From: Bacillota bacterium
GTDB taxonomy: Bacteria > Bacillota > Desulfotomaculia > Desulfotomaculales > Ammonificaceae
Length of the DNA: 43,918 nt
Assembly: GCA_020063185.1 (NCBI GenBank)
Contig: JAGUUY010000064.1
Span: 1-43,918, forward strand
Direction of reading: 5' to 3'
The position numbers and the translations under genes are program-made. This document shows positions 14,206 to 22,093 of this stretch, one piece after another (within the stretch, counting starts at the first letter, position 1; each line of letters begins with the position of its first letter). The notes under the pieces are model-generated. The model was not told the DNA's origin. It was given only the letters and a program-made list of their open reading frames with translations, and ran no database searches.

Positions 14206-14472
14206 CTAGCCCCTTCCTTTAGCCCCGACAGTGATGATACTTGCCCGGATGAAAAGATTACGCACTGTATTCGTGAGCTGGGCCCCTTGTGCAAGCCATG
14301 CTTTGGCCCGCTCCTCGTTAATTTTGACTTCGGCCGGATCGGTGAGCGGGTTATAATATCCGATTTCTTCGATAAACCTGCCGTCACGCGGAGAACGCAC
14401 GTCTGCGACCACGATCCGGTAACGCGGCTGTTTTTTTGCGCCTACTCGTTTGAGCCTTATTTTAACCGCCAA
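14206..14472 (-). CDS. rpsP: 30S ribosomal protein S16
   Basis: S16 is a small 30S protein needed for early subunit assembly. The 88-residue sequence has the signature [22 protein letters not shown], then [18 protein letters not shown] and the helical end W...GAQ.T.TV.NL. It begins 35 bp after the ffh stop and heads the rpsP-khpA-ylqD-rimM-trmD run. The promoter upstream of ffh probably transcribes the whole set. Confidence 0.97.
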   Translation of the reverse strand: MAVKIRLKRVGAKKQPRYRIVVADVRSPRDGRFIEEIGYYNPLTDPAEVKINEERAKAWLAQGAQLTNTVRNLFIRASIITVGAKGRG

Positions 14473-14507
14473 ACTGTTTCACCTCCCTTCGGCGCCGGTT
14501 ACGTTCG

Positions 14508-15848
14508 TTACATGAAGGGGAAACGGCCCATTTTTACGCCCTTTTTGACCCCTTTTTCCATCGATGTGAACTGGCGGATCAACTTCTTCGTTTGTCCGAA
14601 TTGTTTTAGTAAACGGTTCACGTCCTGTACGGTGGTACCGCTGCCGTGCGCTATGCGCCGCCTGCGGCTCCCGTCAATGACATCCGGGCGCCGCCGCTCT
14701 TCCGCGGTCATCGAGTTTATAATCGCTTCGGTTAGGACCAGGTCGCGCTCGTCGAGCTGAAACTGGTCCCGGACCTTTTTCATGTTCCCGAAACCGGGCA
14801 GCATCCCGAGTACCTGCTCCAGCGGCCCCATTTTTTTAAACTGCCGCAGTTGTACCAGGAAATCTTCAAGGTTAAAGTCGGCGCTTTTGATGCGCTTCTG
14901 CATCTCCGACGCCTGCTGGATGTCAAAAGTATCCTGCGCTTTTTCAATCAGGGTAAGTACGTCGCCCATGCCGAGAATACGGTCCGCCATACGGTCGGGA
15001 TGGAAAGGTTCAAGCATATCGAGTTTTTCGCCCACGCCGGCAAACTTAATCGGGCAGCCGGTCACCTCCCGGATGGAAAGCGCCGCGCCCCCCCTGGTGT
15101 CGCCGTCGAGCTTGGTCAGGACTACGCCGTCAAGCTCCAAGCGTTTATGGAACGTTTCGGCCACGGTAACCGCGTCCTGCCCGGTCATGGCATCGGCCAC
15201 GAGGAGTATCTCATGCGGCTTGACCGACTTCTTAATCAAATCGAGTTCCTTCATTAATTCTTCGTTGATATGCAGGCGGCCCGCTGTGTCGATAACCACT
15301 GTGTCGTTGCCTTTCCTGACTGCTTCTTCAAACGCCCCGGTCGCGATCCCCACAGGGCTCTTGTCCGAGGAGTAGACAGGTACCTGGATTTGGCCCCCGA
15401 GCACTTCGAGCTGCCTGATGGCGGCCGGGCGGTAAACGTCCGCGGCGACCAGCAGCGGGCGCCGGCCCTGCTTTTTCAGGAGCACGCAGAGTTTTGCCGC
15501 GGTGGTGGTTTTACCCGATCCCTGAAGGCCCACGAGCATTATCACGGCGGGGGGCTTCGGGGCGATGTTCAGCCGTGCGTTTTCGCCCCCCATAAGCGCG
15601 GTGAGTTCATCGCGCACGATTTTAACGACCTGATGGGCCGGGTTCAGGTTGGCCAGGACCTCTTGCCCCACGGCCCGCTCCCGGATGCGCTTGACGAAAT
15701 CCTTTACGACCTTAAAGTTAACGTCGGCTTCGAGAAGGGCTACCCGGACCTCTCTTAACGCCGCGTCGACATCCTGTTCCGTAAGCTTGCCTTTTCCTTT
15801 AAGCCGCTTAAAAGTCTCTTGAAGTTTTTCCCCCAGACTTGAGAACAT
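14508..15848 (-). CDS. ffh: Signal recognition particle GTPase Ffh
   Basis: Ffh binds signal sequences of nascent membrane proteins together with SRP RNA and delivers them to FtsY. The N domain starts FSSLGEKLQETFKRLKGKGKL. The G domain has the P-loop GLQGSGKTT (about residues 107-115), DTAGR and TKLDGD. The M domain is methionine-rich (KKMGPLEQVLGMLPGFG) with the RNA-binding helix RRR(I)AHGSG. The chosen ATG at 15848 has AGAGGGG just upstream; a longer frame would add nine residues. The product is about 446 residues. ylxM, often found before ffh, is not present in the 327-bp gap upstream. Confidence 0.96.
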   Translation of the reverse strand: MFSSLGEKLQETFKRLKGKGKLTEQDVDAALREVRVALLEADVNFKVVKDFVKRIRERAVGQEVLANLNPAHQVVKIVRDELTALMGGENARLNIAPKPPAVIMLVGLQGSGKTTTAAKLCVLLKKQGRRPLLVAADVYRPAAIRQLEVLGGQIQVPVYSSDKSPVGIATGAFEEAVRKGNDTVVIDTAGRLHINEELMKELDLIKKSVKPHEILLVADAMTGQDAVTVAETFHKRLELDGVVLTKLDGDTRGGAALSIREVTGCPIKFAGVGEKLDMLEPFHPDRMADRILGMGDVLTLIEKAQDTFDIQQASEMQKRIKSADFNLEDFLVQLRQFKKMGPLEQVLGMLPGFGNMKKVRDQFQLDERDLVLTEAIINSMTAEERRRPDVIDGSRRRRIAHGSGTTVQDVNRLLKQFGQTKKLIRQFTSMEKGVKKGVKMGRFPFM

Positions 15849-15905
15849 CAGTTCCCCTCTTTCCCCGCCATTCAATGATAGTCGGAAGCGGGAGGATACA
15901 GGTTG

Positions 15906-15935
15906 ATTTTACTGAAAGCCGCCTCCGCCTGTCAA
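15906..15935 (-). promoter_or_regulatory. Sigma-A promoter for the ffh-rpsP operon
   Basis: On the minus strand TTGACA (forward 15930-15935, 6 of 6) and TAAAAT (forward 15906-15911, 5 of 6) are 18 bp apart. The start would be near 15898, giving a 50-base leader before ffh. Confidence 0.7.
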
Positions 15936-16175
15936 GCAAAGGAAGGGTGTACAATTTGAGATTCTACGGGCTCAGTTTACTACGCAACGATCCATCCGAG
16001 TAGCGAAAGTTTTTACGATCACGCGGCTTCAGGCCGTATCGGTTGACAAGCAAATAAAACCGGGGTGATGGCTGAGGAAAAGCAAAGCTAAGGCGCAAGA
16101 CTCGCGAATGGTGGGGTCCAACCGGGGGGCGCAACCGCCCGGGGCTTTCAAACAACACGGGTGCGACAACCGCGT
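15936..16175. other. Gap without a recognised gene
   Basis: This stretch between the ffh promoter and the SRPBCC gene shows no convincing coding frame. It holds a GC-rich stem-loop (around 16118-16143, GGGGGGCG/CGCCC type) and a smaller dyad near 16021-16032 (GCGGCTTCAGGCCGT). I see no match to a riboswitch that I can name. Confidence 0.4.
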
Positions 16176-16616
16176 TTAATTTTTGGTTTCGATCAGTTCC
16201 TTCATCCCTTTAAGCATGTCTTCGCAGTTTCGCTTAACCACCATGGTCGCCACCGGGTTGAGCAGCGGCGCGAACATGGGAATACCGAGATCAAAGTCCA
16301 CCGTCAGCTTTACAATGGTACCGTCAGCGGTGGGTTCAAAAGTCCAGGCCCCCTCGAACTTTTTAAGGTCTCCTTCCACCAGGCTGTAATCGATCCGGAG
16401 GTTCCGGTCGTCAAGGAGGTCTTTTTCCGTCCAGACCAACGGCTTGCCCTGGAGTCTGGTATCCCATCTGGTGATGGTGTAGCCCTGGCCCCGCTCGAGG
16501 GTAACGATTTTAACCACGTTTTTCATGAACTTCGGGTAGGCTTCCATGTCTTTGGCGATCTTGTAAACATCTTCCGGGCGACCCTTTATCTCTGTGGCGA
16601 CTTCGACGAACGGCAC
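16176..16616 (-). CDS. SRPBCC (START-like / polyketide cyclase) family protein
   Basis: This 146-residue protein has the helix-grip fold pattern of the COQ10/RatA-type branch: an N-terminal strand FVEVATEIKGRPEDVYKIAKDME, then YPKFMKNVV, a beta-rich middle with WTEKDLLDDRNLRIDYSLVEG and FEGAWTFEP, and a long C-terminal helix (FAPLLNPVATMVVKRNCEDMLKGMKE). Such proteins bind hydrophobic ligands in a deep cavity; the ligand here is unknown. The gene starts 21 bp after the stop of the aminotransferase and is likely co-transcribed. A toxin (RatA) role is a common automatic label but nothing here supports it. Confidence 0.82.
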   Translation of the reverse strand: MPFVEVATEIKGRPEDVYKIAKDMEAYPKFMKNVVKIVTLERGQGYTITRWDTRLQGKPLVWTEKDLLDDRNLRIDYSLVEGDLKKFEGAWTFEPTADGTIVKLTVDFDLGIPMFAPLLNPVATMVVKRNCEDMLKGMKELIETKN

Positions 16617-16637
16617 TGTATTTCCCTCCGCTATAGA

Positions 16638-17909
16638 TTATAAATCGTCGATAACGTCGTTAACGACTGCGACCGATTCCCTTATCGCCGTCAGTGCGCG
16701 TTCCAACAATTCATCCGTAATTACAGCCGGGGGTGTGATCCGGACAACCCTGTTCTGGTTCATAGAATGAAGCGCGATCACTTGCCTTTCAAGCAATGTG
16801 GAAATTAATAATCCCACCGCTCCCTCCTTGGTAAACTCGAGCGCGATCAGCAGCCCCTTGCCTCTCACGGCGGCAACGGTCTCAGGGTACTCCTGCTCCA
16901 GACGCTTGAGTTTAAAGATGGCGCGGTCCCCTAACGCGGCGGCCCTTTCGACCAGGTGTTCCTCCCGAATCGCCTTGACGGCGGCACAGCCCGCCGCACA
17001 GGCCAGGGGGTTGCCGCCGAAGGTGGAAGAGTGCAAAAAAGGATTGGTGTTGAACGGTTCGAAGACCTCGGGTTTAGCGGTGAAGGCGCCGATGGGCATC
17101 ACACCGCCGCCCAGCGCTTTGGCCATGCACATGATGTCCGGCACGACGTTCCAGTGTTCGCAGGCGAACATCTTCCCGGTGCGTCCCAGCCCCGTCTGAA
17201 TCTCGTCGAGAATGAGCAGGGCGCCGCGCCGGTCGCATACCTCCCGTACTCTGGGAAGGTAATCGTCAGGAGGGATACGCACGCCGGCCTCGCCCTGGAT
17301 CGGTTCGAGGATCACCCCGGCGGTATCGTCCGTGACCGCGCCTTCCATGGCGGCAATATCACCGAAGGGGACGCGGCTGAATCCTGCCAGCAGGGGGTAA
17401 AAGGGTTCCCGGTACAGTTCCCGGCCGCTCGCCGAAAGGGACCCGTAGGACTTCCCGTGAAACCCCCCGTGCGTAGAAACATAACCTTTGCGGCCGGTAT
17501 AAGCCCGGGCCAGCTTCAGGGCTCCTTCAACGGCTTCAGTCCCGCTGTTGCAAAAGAAGGTGTACTGAAGGCTTCCGGGGGTTATCTCCGCCAACAGACG
17601 GGCCAGGTCCACAACGGGTTTTTGCGGCAGCAGTCTGTTGGATAAGGCAAACCGGTCCAATTGCTCCTTAACCGCCGCCACCACCCTGGGGTGGCGATGG
17701 CCGTGGAAAAACACCCCGTACCCGCCGCAGTCTATGTATTCTTTACCCTGAACATCCTTCAGGACCGCGCCGTTATTCTCCCATTCGAGGGCGGTGAAGC
17801 CCATGAAGCGGTATAGCCGCGCCATCCCGTCGTTAACGTATCTGCCGTAATCTTTGATTACTTCTTCAGCAAGTCTGTCTGCTTCCTCTGCGGGTACGGA
17901 TTCCGTCAT
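16638..17909 (-). CDS. Class III PLP-dependent aminotransferase (putrescine aminotransferase-like)
   Basis: This 423-residue enzyme belongs to the acetylornithine/4-aminobutyrate aminotransferase fold. It shows YIDCGGYGVFFHGHRHP, the FFCNSGTEAVEGALKLAR phosphate-binding region (about 118-135), THGGFHGKSYGSLS, LILDEIQTG with the pyridine-N Asp235, and the Schiff-base lysine Lys264 in MAKALGGG. The STFGGNPLACAA segment closes the active site. The closest type by feel is the putrescine:2-oxoglutarate aminotransferase group; an ornithine or other omega-amino substrate cannot be excluded. The start ATG has AGGAG nine bases upstream. It precedes the SRPBCC gene on the minus strand. Confidence 0.85.
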   Translation of the reverse strand: MTESVPAEEADRLAEEVIKDYGRYVNDGMARLYRFMGFTALEWENNGAVLKDVQGKEYIDCGGYGVFFHGHRHPRVVAAVKEQLDRFALSNRLLPQKPVVDLARLLAEITPGSLQYTFFCNSGTEAVEGALKLARAYTGRKGYVSTHGGFHGKSYGSLSASGRELYREPFYPLLAGFSRVPFGDIAAMEGAVTDDTAGVILEPIQGEAGVRIPPDDYLPRVREVCDRRGALLILDEIQTGLGRTGKMFACEHWNVVPDIMCMAKALGGGVMPIGAFTAKPEVFEPFNTNPFLHSSTFGGNPLACAAGCAAVKAIREEHLVERAAALGDRAIFKLKRLEQEYPETVAAVRGKGLLIALEFTKEGAVGLLISTLLERQVIALHSMNQNRVVRITPPAVITDELLERALTAIRESVAVVNDVIDDL

Positions 17910-18134
17910 ACTTGTTCTCCTGTCTCAATGTTTTGGGTCTAAGCCAACTTGATCAAAACTTAATGCCTGGGCGAAGCGTCCAGCTTCCCCAAGACCATGC
18001 CGCGCCGTTTGTAACTTGCGGTGTTGGGGGGAAACAAGAACCACGGCCGCCGACATCCGGGTGTTAACGGTACATACAGGTCTTAGTAAGGATGGTAACA
18101 TATTTCGGCGCCGGAAGCAATTTGCCAACCCCGG

Positions 18135-18254
18135 GTGGAAGCATTAAAATTTATTAAAACTATAAAGGCACCGCTGGGGGTCGCCCTGGGAGCCGCATTT
18201 GGGGCACCGGCAGCCCGGCCGTTGCTCTGGGCGGGTGTGGGCATGGTTTTATGA
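18135..18254 (+). pseudogene. Small Gly/Ala-rich frame stopped by an in-frame TGA
   Basis: From GTG 18135 the frame encodes 39 residues of hydrophobic Gly/Ala-rich protein (IKAPLGVALGAAFG, then RPLLWAGVGMVL) and then TGA (18252-18254). After the TGA the same frame continues with similar character (GLTIAVALGPAGIKRYVVKV) to about 18315, where it enters the 3' end of the MFS gene. There is no clear ribosome site before the GTG. The simplest reading is a decayed small membrane-protein gene. Because tRNA-Sec is encoded in this window, a selenocysteine codon should be considered, but the support is thin. The rest of the 17910-18312 gap shows nothing else that I can name. Confidence 0.25.
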
Positions 18255-18312
18255 ACTACGGGATTGACCATCGCCGTCGCACTGGGACCGGCGGGTATTA
18301 AGCGTTACGTAG

Positions 18313-19710
18313 TCAAGGTCGATCCAGTACTTTGCCTCTCGCGAGCGAGGCGAAGATGCCGCCGAAACAAAGGACGGCAAATATGGCGAACGACATCTTG
18401 ACACTGGCGGTAAACAAAGGGTAATGCTCCGGGGTGATCTGAACCTTACCCATATATACCGCAAAGATAAGCATGGCGACGCCCATGCTGAACGTTTGAC
18501 CAAGAAGGCGCATTGTTCCGAGGGTCCCCGAGGCCACGCCGTAGAACCTTCTTTCCACGGCGCTCATCACCGCGTTGGTGTTGGGCGAGGAGAAAAAGGC
18601 AAACCCGAAACCAAGGAGTATCAGACTTGTAAAAATAAAAGCCAGGGGCGTACCGGCGTTAAGGAAGGTTAAAAGGCCCAACCCGGCCGTGGTCAGCGCC
18701 ATTCCGATCGACGCCACTATCCGGGGCTCGATTCTATCCGAAAGCCGCCCGGCGAACGGCGAGAAAACAGCCATCACCACGGGTTGAGACACGAGAATAA
18801 AACCTGCGTCCTGGGGGGTGAGCCCCTTTATAAACTGTAAGTACAGGCTCAATAAAAAAGCTACGGCGAAAGTCGCGCTGTAGTTTATCAGCGCCGCCAG
18901 GTTCGATAAGGCGAAGACCGTGTTCCTCCGGAAAAGATTGACGTCAAGTACGGGGTTCTGTACTCTGGATTCCCACTTAATAAAAGCCGCAATTCCCAAG
19001 ACGCCTGCAAGGGTCAGCCAGGCGCCCGGCAATGACGGCAGCAAGGAAAAACCGTACATTATCGAAACAAGCGCAATGCTGTATATCACCGAGCCGGTAA
19101 AGTCAAATCTTTCTCCCTTCGCTTCCGCCCACTCACCTTTAAGCTTCCATATGACCAGGGCGACGACAACCAGCCCCAGGGGCACGTTGGCAAGAAAAAT
19201 ACTCCGCCACCCCCAGTGTTGGGTCATGAGTCCTCCAAGTAACGGCCCGAGTGAAAGGCCGCTGTAGACGGCGGCCACATTGATCCCCAGTGCCTTACCC
19301 CTTTCCCGTGGCGGGAAAACAGAAGTGAGGATGGCCATGCCTGTGCCGAAGATCATGGCGCTGCCCATCCCTTGCAAGACGCGGAAAGAGATCAACGCGG
19401 CGGTGGAACCTGCAAGGGCCGATAAAAGCGAGAAGAGGGTGTAAAGCGATATGCCGGAGACATAGATCTTTTTCCGCCCGTAAATGTCGGCGAGCCTGCC
19501 GAAGGGGACGAGGAACATCGCGGCGGCGAGAAGATACGACGTTGCCACCCAGCCGAGCAGCACCGCGTTTATCGCAAATTCCTTACCGATATCCGGAAGG
19601 GCGATGTTTACCGAGGACCCCATAAACGGCGTCAGGAAAGACCCAAGCGCCGCGATGACCAGGGCCGCCCTTTTGCTTACGCCCGCATCCTTGGTGGCGC
19701 GGGGTTCCAT
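18313..19710 (-). CDS. MFS multidrug exporter, DHA2 (EmrB/QacA) type
   Basis: A 465-residue protein with about 14 hydrophobic segments, the number typical of DHA2 drug:proton antiporters. MFS motif A appears as PFGRLADIYGRKK after the second segment, motif B/C-like sequences as RVLQGMGSAMIFGTG and YSGLSLGPLLGGLM, and a repeat of motif A in the second half as PFAGRLSDRIEPR. The first membrane segment has the NIALPDI motif common in this subfamily. Substrates cannot be predicted; it probably exports hydrophobic compounds. It has no adjacent regulator. It is divergent from mraZ, and its stop lies at the broken small frame at 18135. Confidence 0.88.
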   Translation of the reverse strand: MEPRATKDAGVSKRAALVIAALGSFLTPFMGSSVNIALPDIGKEFAINAVLLGWVATSYLLAAAMFLVPFGRLADIYGRKKIYVSGISLYTLFSLLSALAGSTAALISFRVLQGMGSAMIFGTGMAILTSVFPPRERGKALGINVAAVYSGLSLGPLLGGLMTQHWGWRSIFLANVPLGLVVVALVIWKLKGEWAEAKGERFDFTGSVIYSIALVSIMYGFSLLPSLPGAWLTLAGVLGIAAFIKWESRVQNPVLDVNLFRRNTVFALSNLAALINYSATFAVAFLLSLYLQFIKGLTPQDAGFILVSQPVVMAVFSPFAGRLSDRIEPRIVASIGMALTTAGLGLLTFLNAGTPLAFIFTSLILLGFGFAFFSSPNTNAVMSAVERRFYGVASGTLGTMRLLGQTFSMGVAMLIFAVYMGKVQITPEHYPLFTASVKMSFAIFAVLCFGGIFASLARGKVLDRP

Positions 19711-19858
19711 GCCTGTTGATTGGGGTCTTTCCGAAGTATAAATTGAGCGTCACGCCTTCCCAAGGATATCACCCGCAGATATAATCGCCCCGCATAGTTT
19801 TTCGCCGCTGCCGTTCTTTTCCCTGCACTGTTAACAGCCTTTAAAAAACCGATAGAAA

Positions 19859-19867
19859 TTTGTCGAC
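19859..19867. promoter_or_regulatory. Spo0A-box-like sequence upstream of mraZ
   Basis: TTTGTCGAC matches the Spo0A box TTTGTCRAA at 8 of 9 positions. It lies about 35 bp before the -10-like TATATA. One match of this quality can arise by chance. Confidence 0.25.
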
Positions 19868-19901
19868 ATTTTTTTGTTTCAACAGCAGGAATTTAATCCT
19901 T

Positions 19902-19940
19902 TATATAGAACAGGTGGTTTAAAGTGGTTTAAAGTGGTGC
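19902..19940 (+). promoter_or_regulatory. Probable MraZ operator (three 10-bp direct repeats) behind a -10-like box
   Basis: Three direct repeats in exact 10-bp register occupy 19911-19940: cagGTGGTTT, aaaGTGGTTT, aaaGTGGTGC. GTGG cores fall at 19914, 19924 and 19934. MraZ of Mollicutes is known to bind AAAGTG(T/G) repeats with 3-base spacers, and E. coli MraZ binds TGGGN repeats with 5-base spacers; both have a 10-bp period. A -10-like TATATA lies just upstream (19902-19907). The mraZ ATG follows 21 bp after the last repeat, so autoregulation of the dcw cluster is likely. Confidence 0.7.
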
Positions 19941-19961
19941 AAAACCTGAAGGGACAGGCGC

Positions 19962-20405
19962 ATGTTTATCGGGGAGTATACGCACACACTGGACGCCAAG
20001 GGACGCTTTTTCATCCCGGCCCGTTTTCGTGAAAAGCTGGGGCAGCGGTTTGTTGTCACCAAGGGCCTGGATCGCTGCCTCTTCGGTTTTCCCCTGCAGG
20101 AATGGGAAAGCATAGAAAAGAAGCTTCACCGTCTGCCTTTTGCCAAGGCGGATGCACGGGCGTTCGCGCGGCTTTTCTTCTCCGGGGCTGCGGAGATTGA
20201 GCCCGACAGACAGGGGAGAATATTGATTCCTTCTAACCTCCGTGAATACGCGGGCCTGACCAGGGATGTGGTGATTGTCGGCGTTGCTTCGCGGACTGAA
20301 TTCTGGGCCGGGGACGAGTGGGCTCGTTACAGCACAAGGACCCAGGCGGCCTACGAAGAGATCGCCGAGAAAATCGTAGATTTCGATTTTGGTACGGAAG
20401 ACTAA
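19962..20405 (+). CDS. mraZ: Transcriptional regulator MraZ
   Basis: MraZ is a DNA-binding regulator with two AbrB-like SpoVT/MraZ domains that controls the dcw cluster. The first domain starts FIGEYTHTLDAKGRFFIPARFRE and the second is EIEPDRQGRILIPSNLREYAG; each has the conserved D.KGR/D.QGR turn. The 147-residue length is normal. The ATG has AAGGGA seven bases upstream. It heads the plus-strand cluster and is preceded by the three-repeat operator at 19911-19940, which it probably binds itself. The stop is 20 bases before the rsmH start. Confidence 0.96.
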   Translation: MFIGEYTHTLDAKGRFFIPARFREKLGQRFVVTKGLDRCLFGFPLQEWESIEKKLHRLPFAKADARAFARLFFSGAAEIEPDRQGRILIPSNLREYAGLTRDVVIVGVASRTEFWAGDEWARYSTRTQAAYEEIAEKIVDFDFGTED

Positions 20406-20425
20406 TCTCAGAGGTGGTGCTGAAC

Positions 20426-21364
20426 TTGGAGTTTCGTCACAAACCGGTAATGCTTAAGGAAGTTGTCGAAATGCTGGCAGTCAAGCCGGACGGGGTTTAC
20501 GTAGACTGTACGGTGGGTGGAGGGGGGCATGCCGCGGCCGTTTTAAAGGTTTTAGGGCCTGGGGGGTTGCTGGTAGGACTGGACCGCGACCCGGAGGCGC
20601 TGGCGGCGGCGCAGTCTCTGATCGGCGGCGACGCGCGCGTAAGGTTGGTGCACGCGAATTTTAACGAGGTGGCCTCCGTGCTTGCGAAACTGCAAATTAC
20701 CGGCGTCGATGGGGTGCTTTATGACCTGGGCGTGTCTTCATACCAGTTCGAAAACCCGGATAGAGGTTTTAGTTATTGGTACGATGTGCCCCTCGACATG
20801 CGTATGGACCCGGAAGCCCCCGTTACGGCTGCTGAGCTGCTTAACACCCTGAGTTTAAGAGAGTTGACCCGTATAATCGGCGAATACGGCGGTGAGAGAT
20901 GGGCGGAACGTATCGCTGATTTTATCGTGGCGGAGAGAACCCGTGCGCCGTTAACCACCACCGGGCAACTGGTGGACGTGATCAAAAAAGCCGTGCCTTC
21001 CGCCGTACGCCGCATGGGCCCGCATCCCGCGCGGCGTACCTTTCAGGCCCTCCGTATTGCCGTAAACCATGAGTTGGATGCCCTGAGTGAGTCACTGGGG
21101 CAGGCCCTTGTCCTGTTAAAACCAGGCGGCCGGCTGGTCGTATTAAGTTACCATTCACTGGAGGACCGGATCACTAAGGAATTCATCAGGTCGGCCGCAC
21201 TTAGTTGTGTCTGTCCGCCGGGGGCGCCGGTCTGCACCTGCACTAAGGAACCGGGACTGATTCCCGTCACCAAAAGGCCGCGGACGCCGACGGGGGAAGA
21301 GTTGGGACGTAATCCCCGCTCGCGGAGCGCCAGAATGCGGGTGGCCGAAAAAGTGGCGGGGTAG
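20426..21364 (+). CDS. rsmH: 16S rRNA (cytosine-1402-N4)-methyltransferase RsmH (MraW)
   Basis: RsmH methylates the N4 of C1402 in the ribosomal P site. The N-terminus is EFRHKPVMLKEVVEML, followed by the SAM-binding DCTVGGGGHA (about residues 27-36) and LVGLDRDPEAL. LYDLGVSSYQ and DRGFSYWYDVPLDMRMDP are family marks, and the C-terminus has VLSYHSLEDR and RNPRSRSARMRV. The start is TTG at 20426, eight bases after GAGGTGG; the frame is open further upstream inside mraZ, but that part has no homology. The product is about 312 residues, normal for the family. Confidence 0.96.
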   Translation: MEFRHKPVMLKEVVEMLAVKPDGVYVDCTVGGGGHAAAVLKVLGPGGLLVGLDRDPEALAAAQSLIGGDARVRLVHANFNEVASVLAKLQITGVDGVLYDLGVSSYQFENPDRGFSYWYDVPLDMRMDPEAPVTAAELLNTLSLRELTRIIGEYGGERWAERIADFIVAERTRAPLTTTGQLVDVIKKAVPSAVRRMGPHPARRTFQALRIAVNHELDALSESLGQALVLLKPGGRLVVLSYHSLEDRITKEFIRSAALSCVCPPGAPVCTCTKEPGLIPVTKRPRTPTGEELGRNPRSRSARMRVAEKVAG

Positions 21365-21421
21365 GACAGGAGCCTTGGGAAGAAAAGAGACCTTCTACAG
21401 GGAAAGGGGGATGAATAATCT

Positions 21422-21907
21422 TTGGTATTAGCAGGGGACCAGGCACTACGTCCTCTACCGCAAGAAAGGCGCCAGATTTCCAGAGCCAAGAAGAAGGCTC
21501 TCCCGGTCCAACACCTTAAACTCTGCGGACTGGTGCTTCTAGGTTTTGTTCTTGGCTTAACCGTGATTTTATGCCAGGCCCGAATCGCGTACGTCGGCTA
21601 CCGCCTTACAGAGCTTCAGATGGAAATGACGCAGGTCCGGGCGGAAAACCAGGCCATTGACGGCGCGCTCCAGCGTTTGGTGGCGCCCGAAAGGATAGAA
21701 GCCGTAGCCGTCCAGAAACTTGGTATGATTAAACCGGCGGCGGGGGCGGAACTAAAATTGCCCGCGCCGATACCGGCGGTTAAAACCGAGAATGCCGCGG
21801 GGGCGGAATGCGAAGGCGTCACCGGGCGCAAAGAAGTGAGTTGGCTAAAGACTTTCCTGGATGTACTTTCTTTTAAGCATAGCAACGCGGCAAACGGATG
21901 GGGTTAA
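21422..21907 (+). CDS. ftsL: Cell division protein FtsL-like
   Basis: This 161-residue protein has the FtsL/septum-formation-initiator layout: a short basic cytoplasmic N-terminus, one membrane segment (about residues 33-52, LKLCGLVLLGFVLGLTV), then an extracytoplasmic coiled coil (YRLTELQMEMTQVRAENQAI) ending in a conserved-type P-E-R-I-E-A-V-A-V-Q-K-L-G-M motif. It lies between rsmH and spoVD, the standard position. The TTG start is about 12 bases from a GGGGG stretch, so the ribosome site is weak and the exact start is uncertain. FtsL joins DivIC and DivIB to activate septal wall synthesis. The tail beyond residue 110 is low in conservation. Confidence 0.85.
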   Translation: MVLAGDQALRPLPQERRQISRAKKKALPVQHLKLCGLVLLGFVLGLTVILCQARIAYVGYRLTELQMEMTQVRAENQAIDGALQRLVAPERIEAVAVQKLGMIKPAAGAELKLPAPIPAVKTENAAGAECEGVTGRKEVSWLKTFLDVLSFKHSNAANGWG

Positions 21908-22093
21908 AGTTATTTTGGAAAACCGGTATTCAGATCGGGGACGGCGCGTCCTTCCGACACCCAATAAAAAACAACCCTCGTTGCCTTAAAGGCCTGATTT
22001 CGTTTACCAGTCGACAACCGGTTTACCCGGTCGGAAGCCAGGCCTATTTATTCGCGTGAAGTTGAGACTTCCGCGCGTCGGGAGTGGATTTAT

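Noticed and set aside
16060-16130. Riboswitch-like phrases on the plus strand (GGCTGAG, GCAAAGCTA) suggesting a TPP or c-di-GMP aptamer
   Set aside because: The remaining conserved segments of either aptamer are absent, and no plus-strand gene follows.
15964-16158. 64-codon minus-strand frame in the gap upstream of ffh
   Set aside because: Composition is Pro/Arg/Ser-rich, there is no ribosome site, and no family resemblance is seen.
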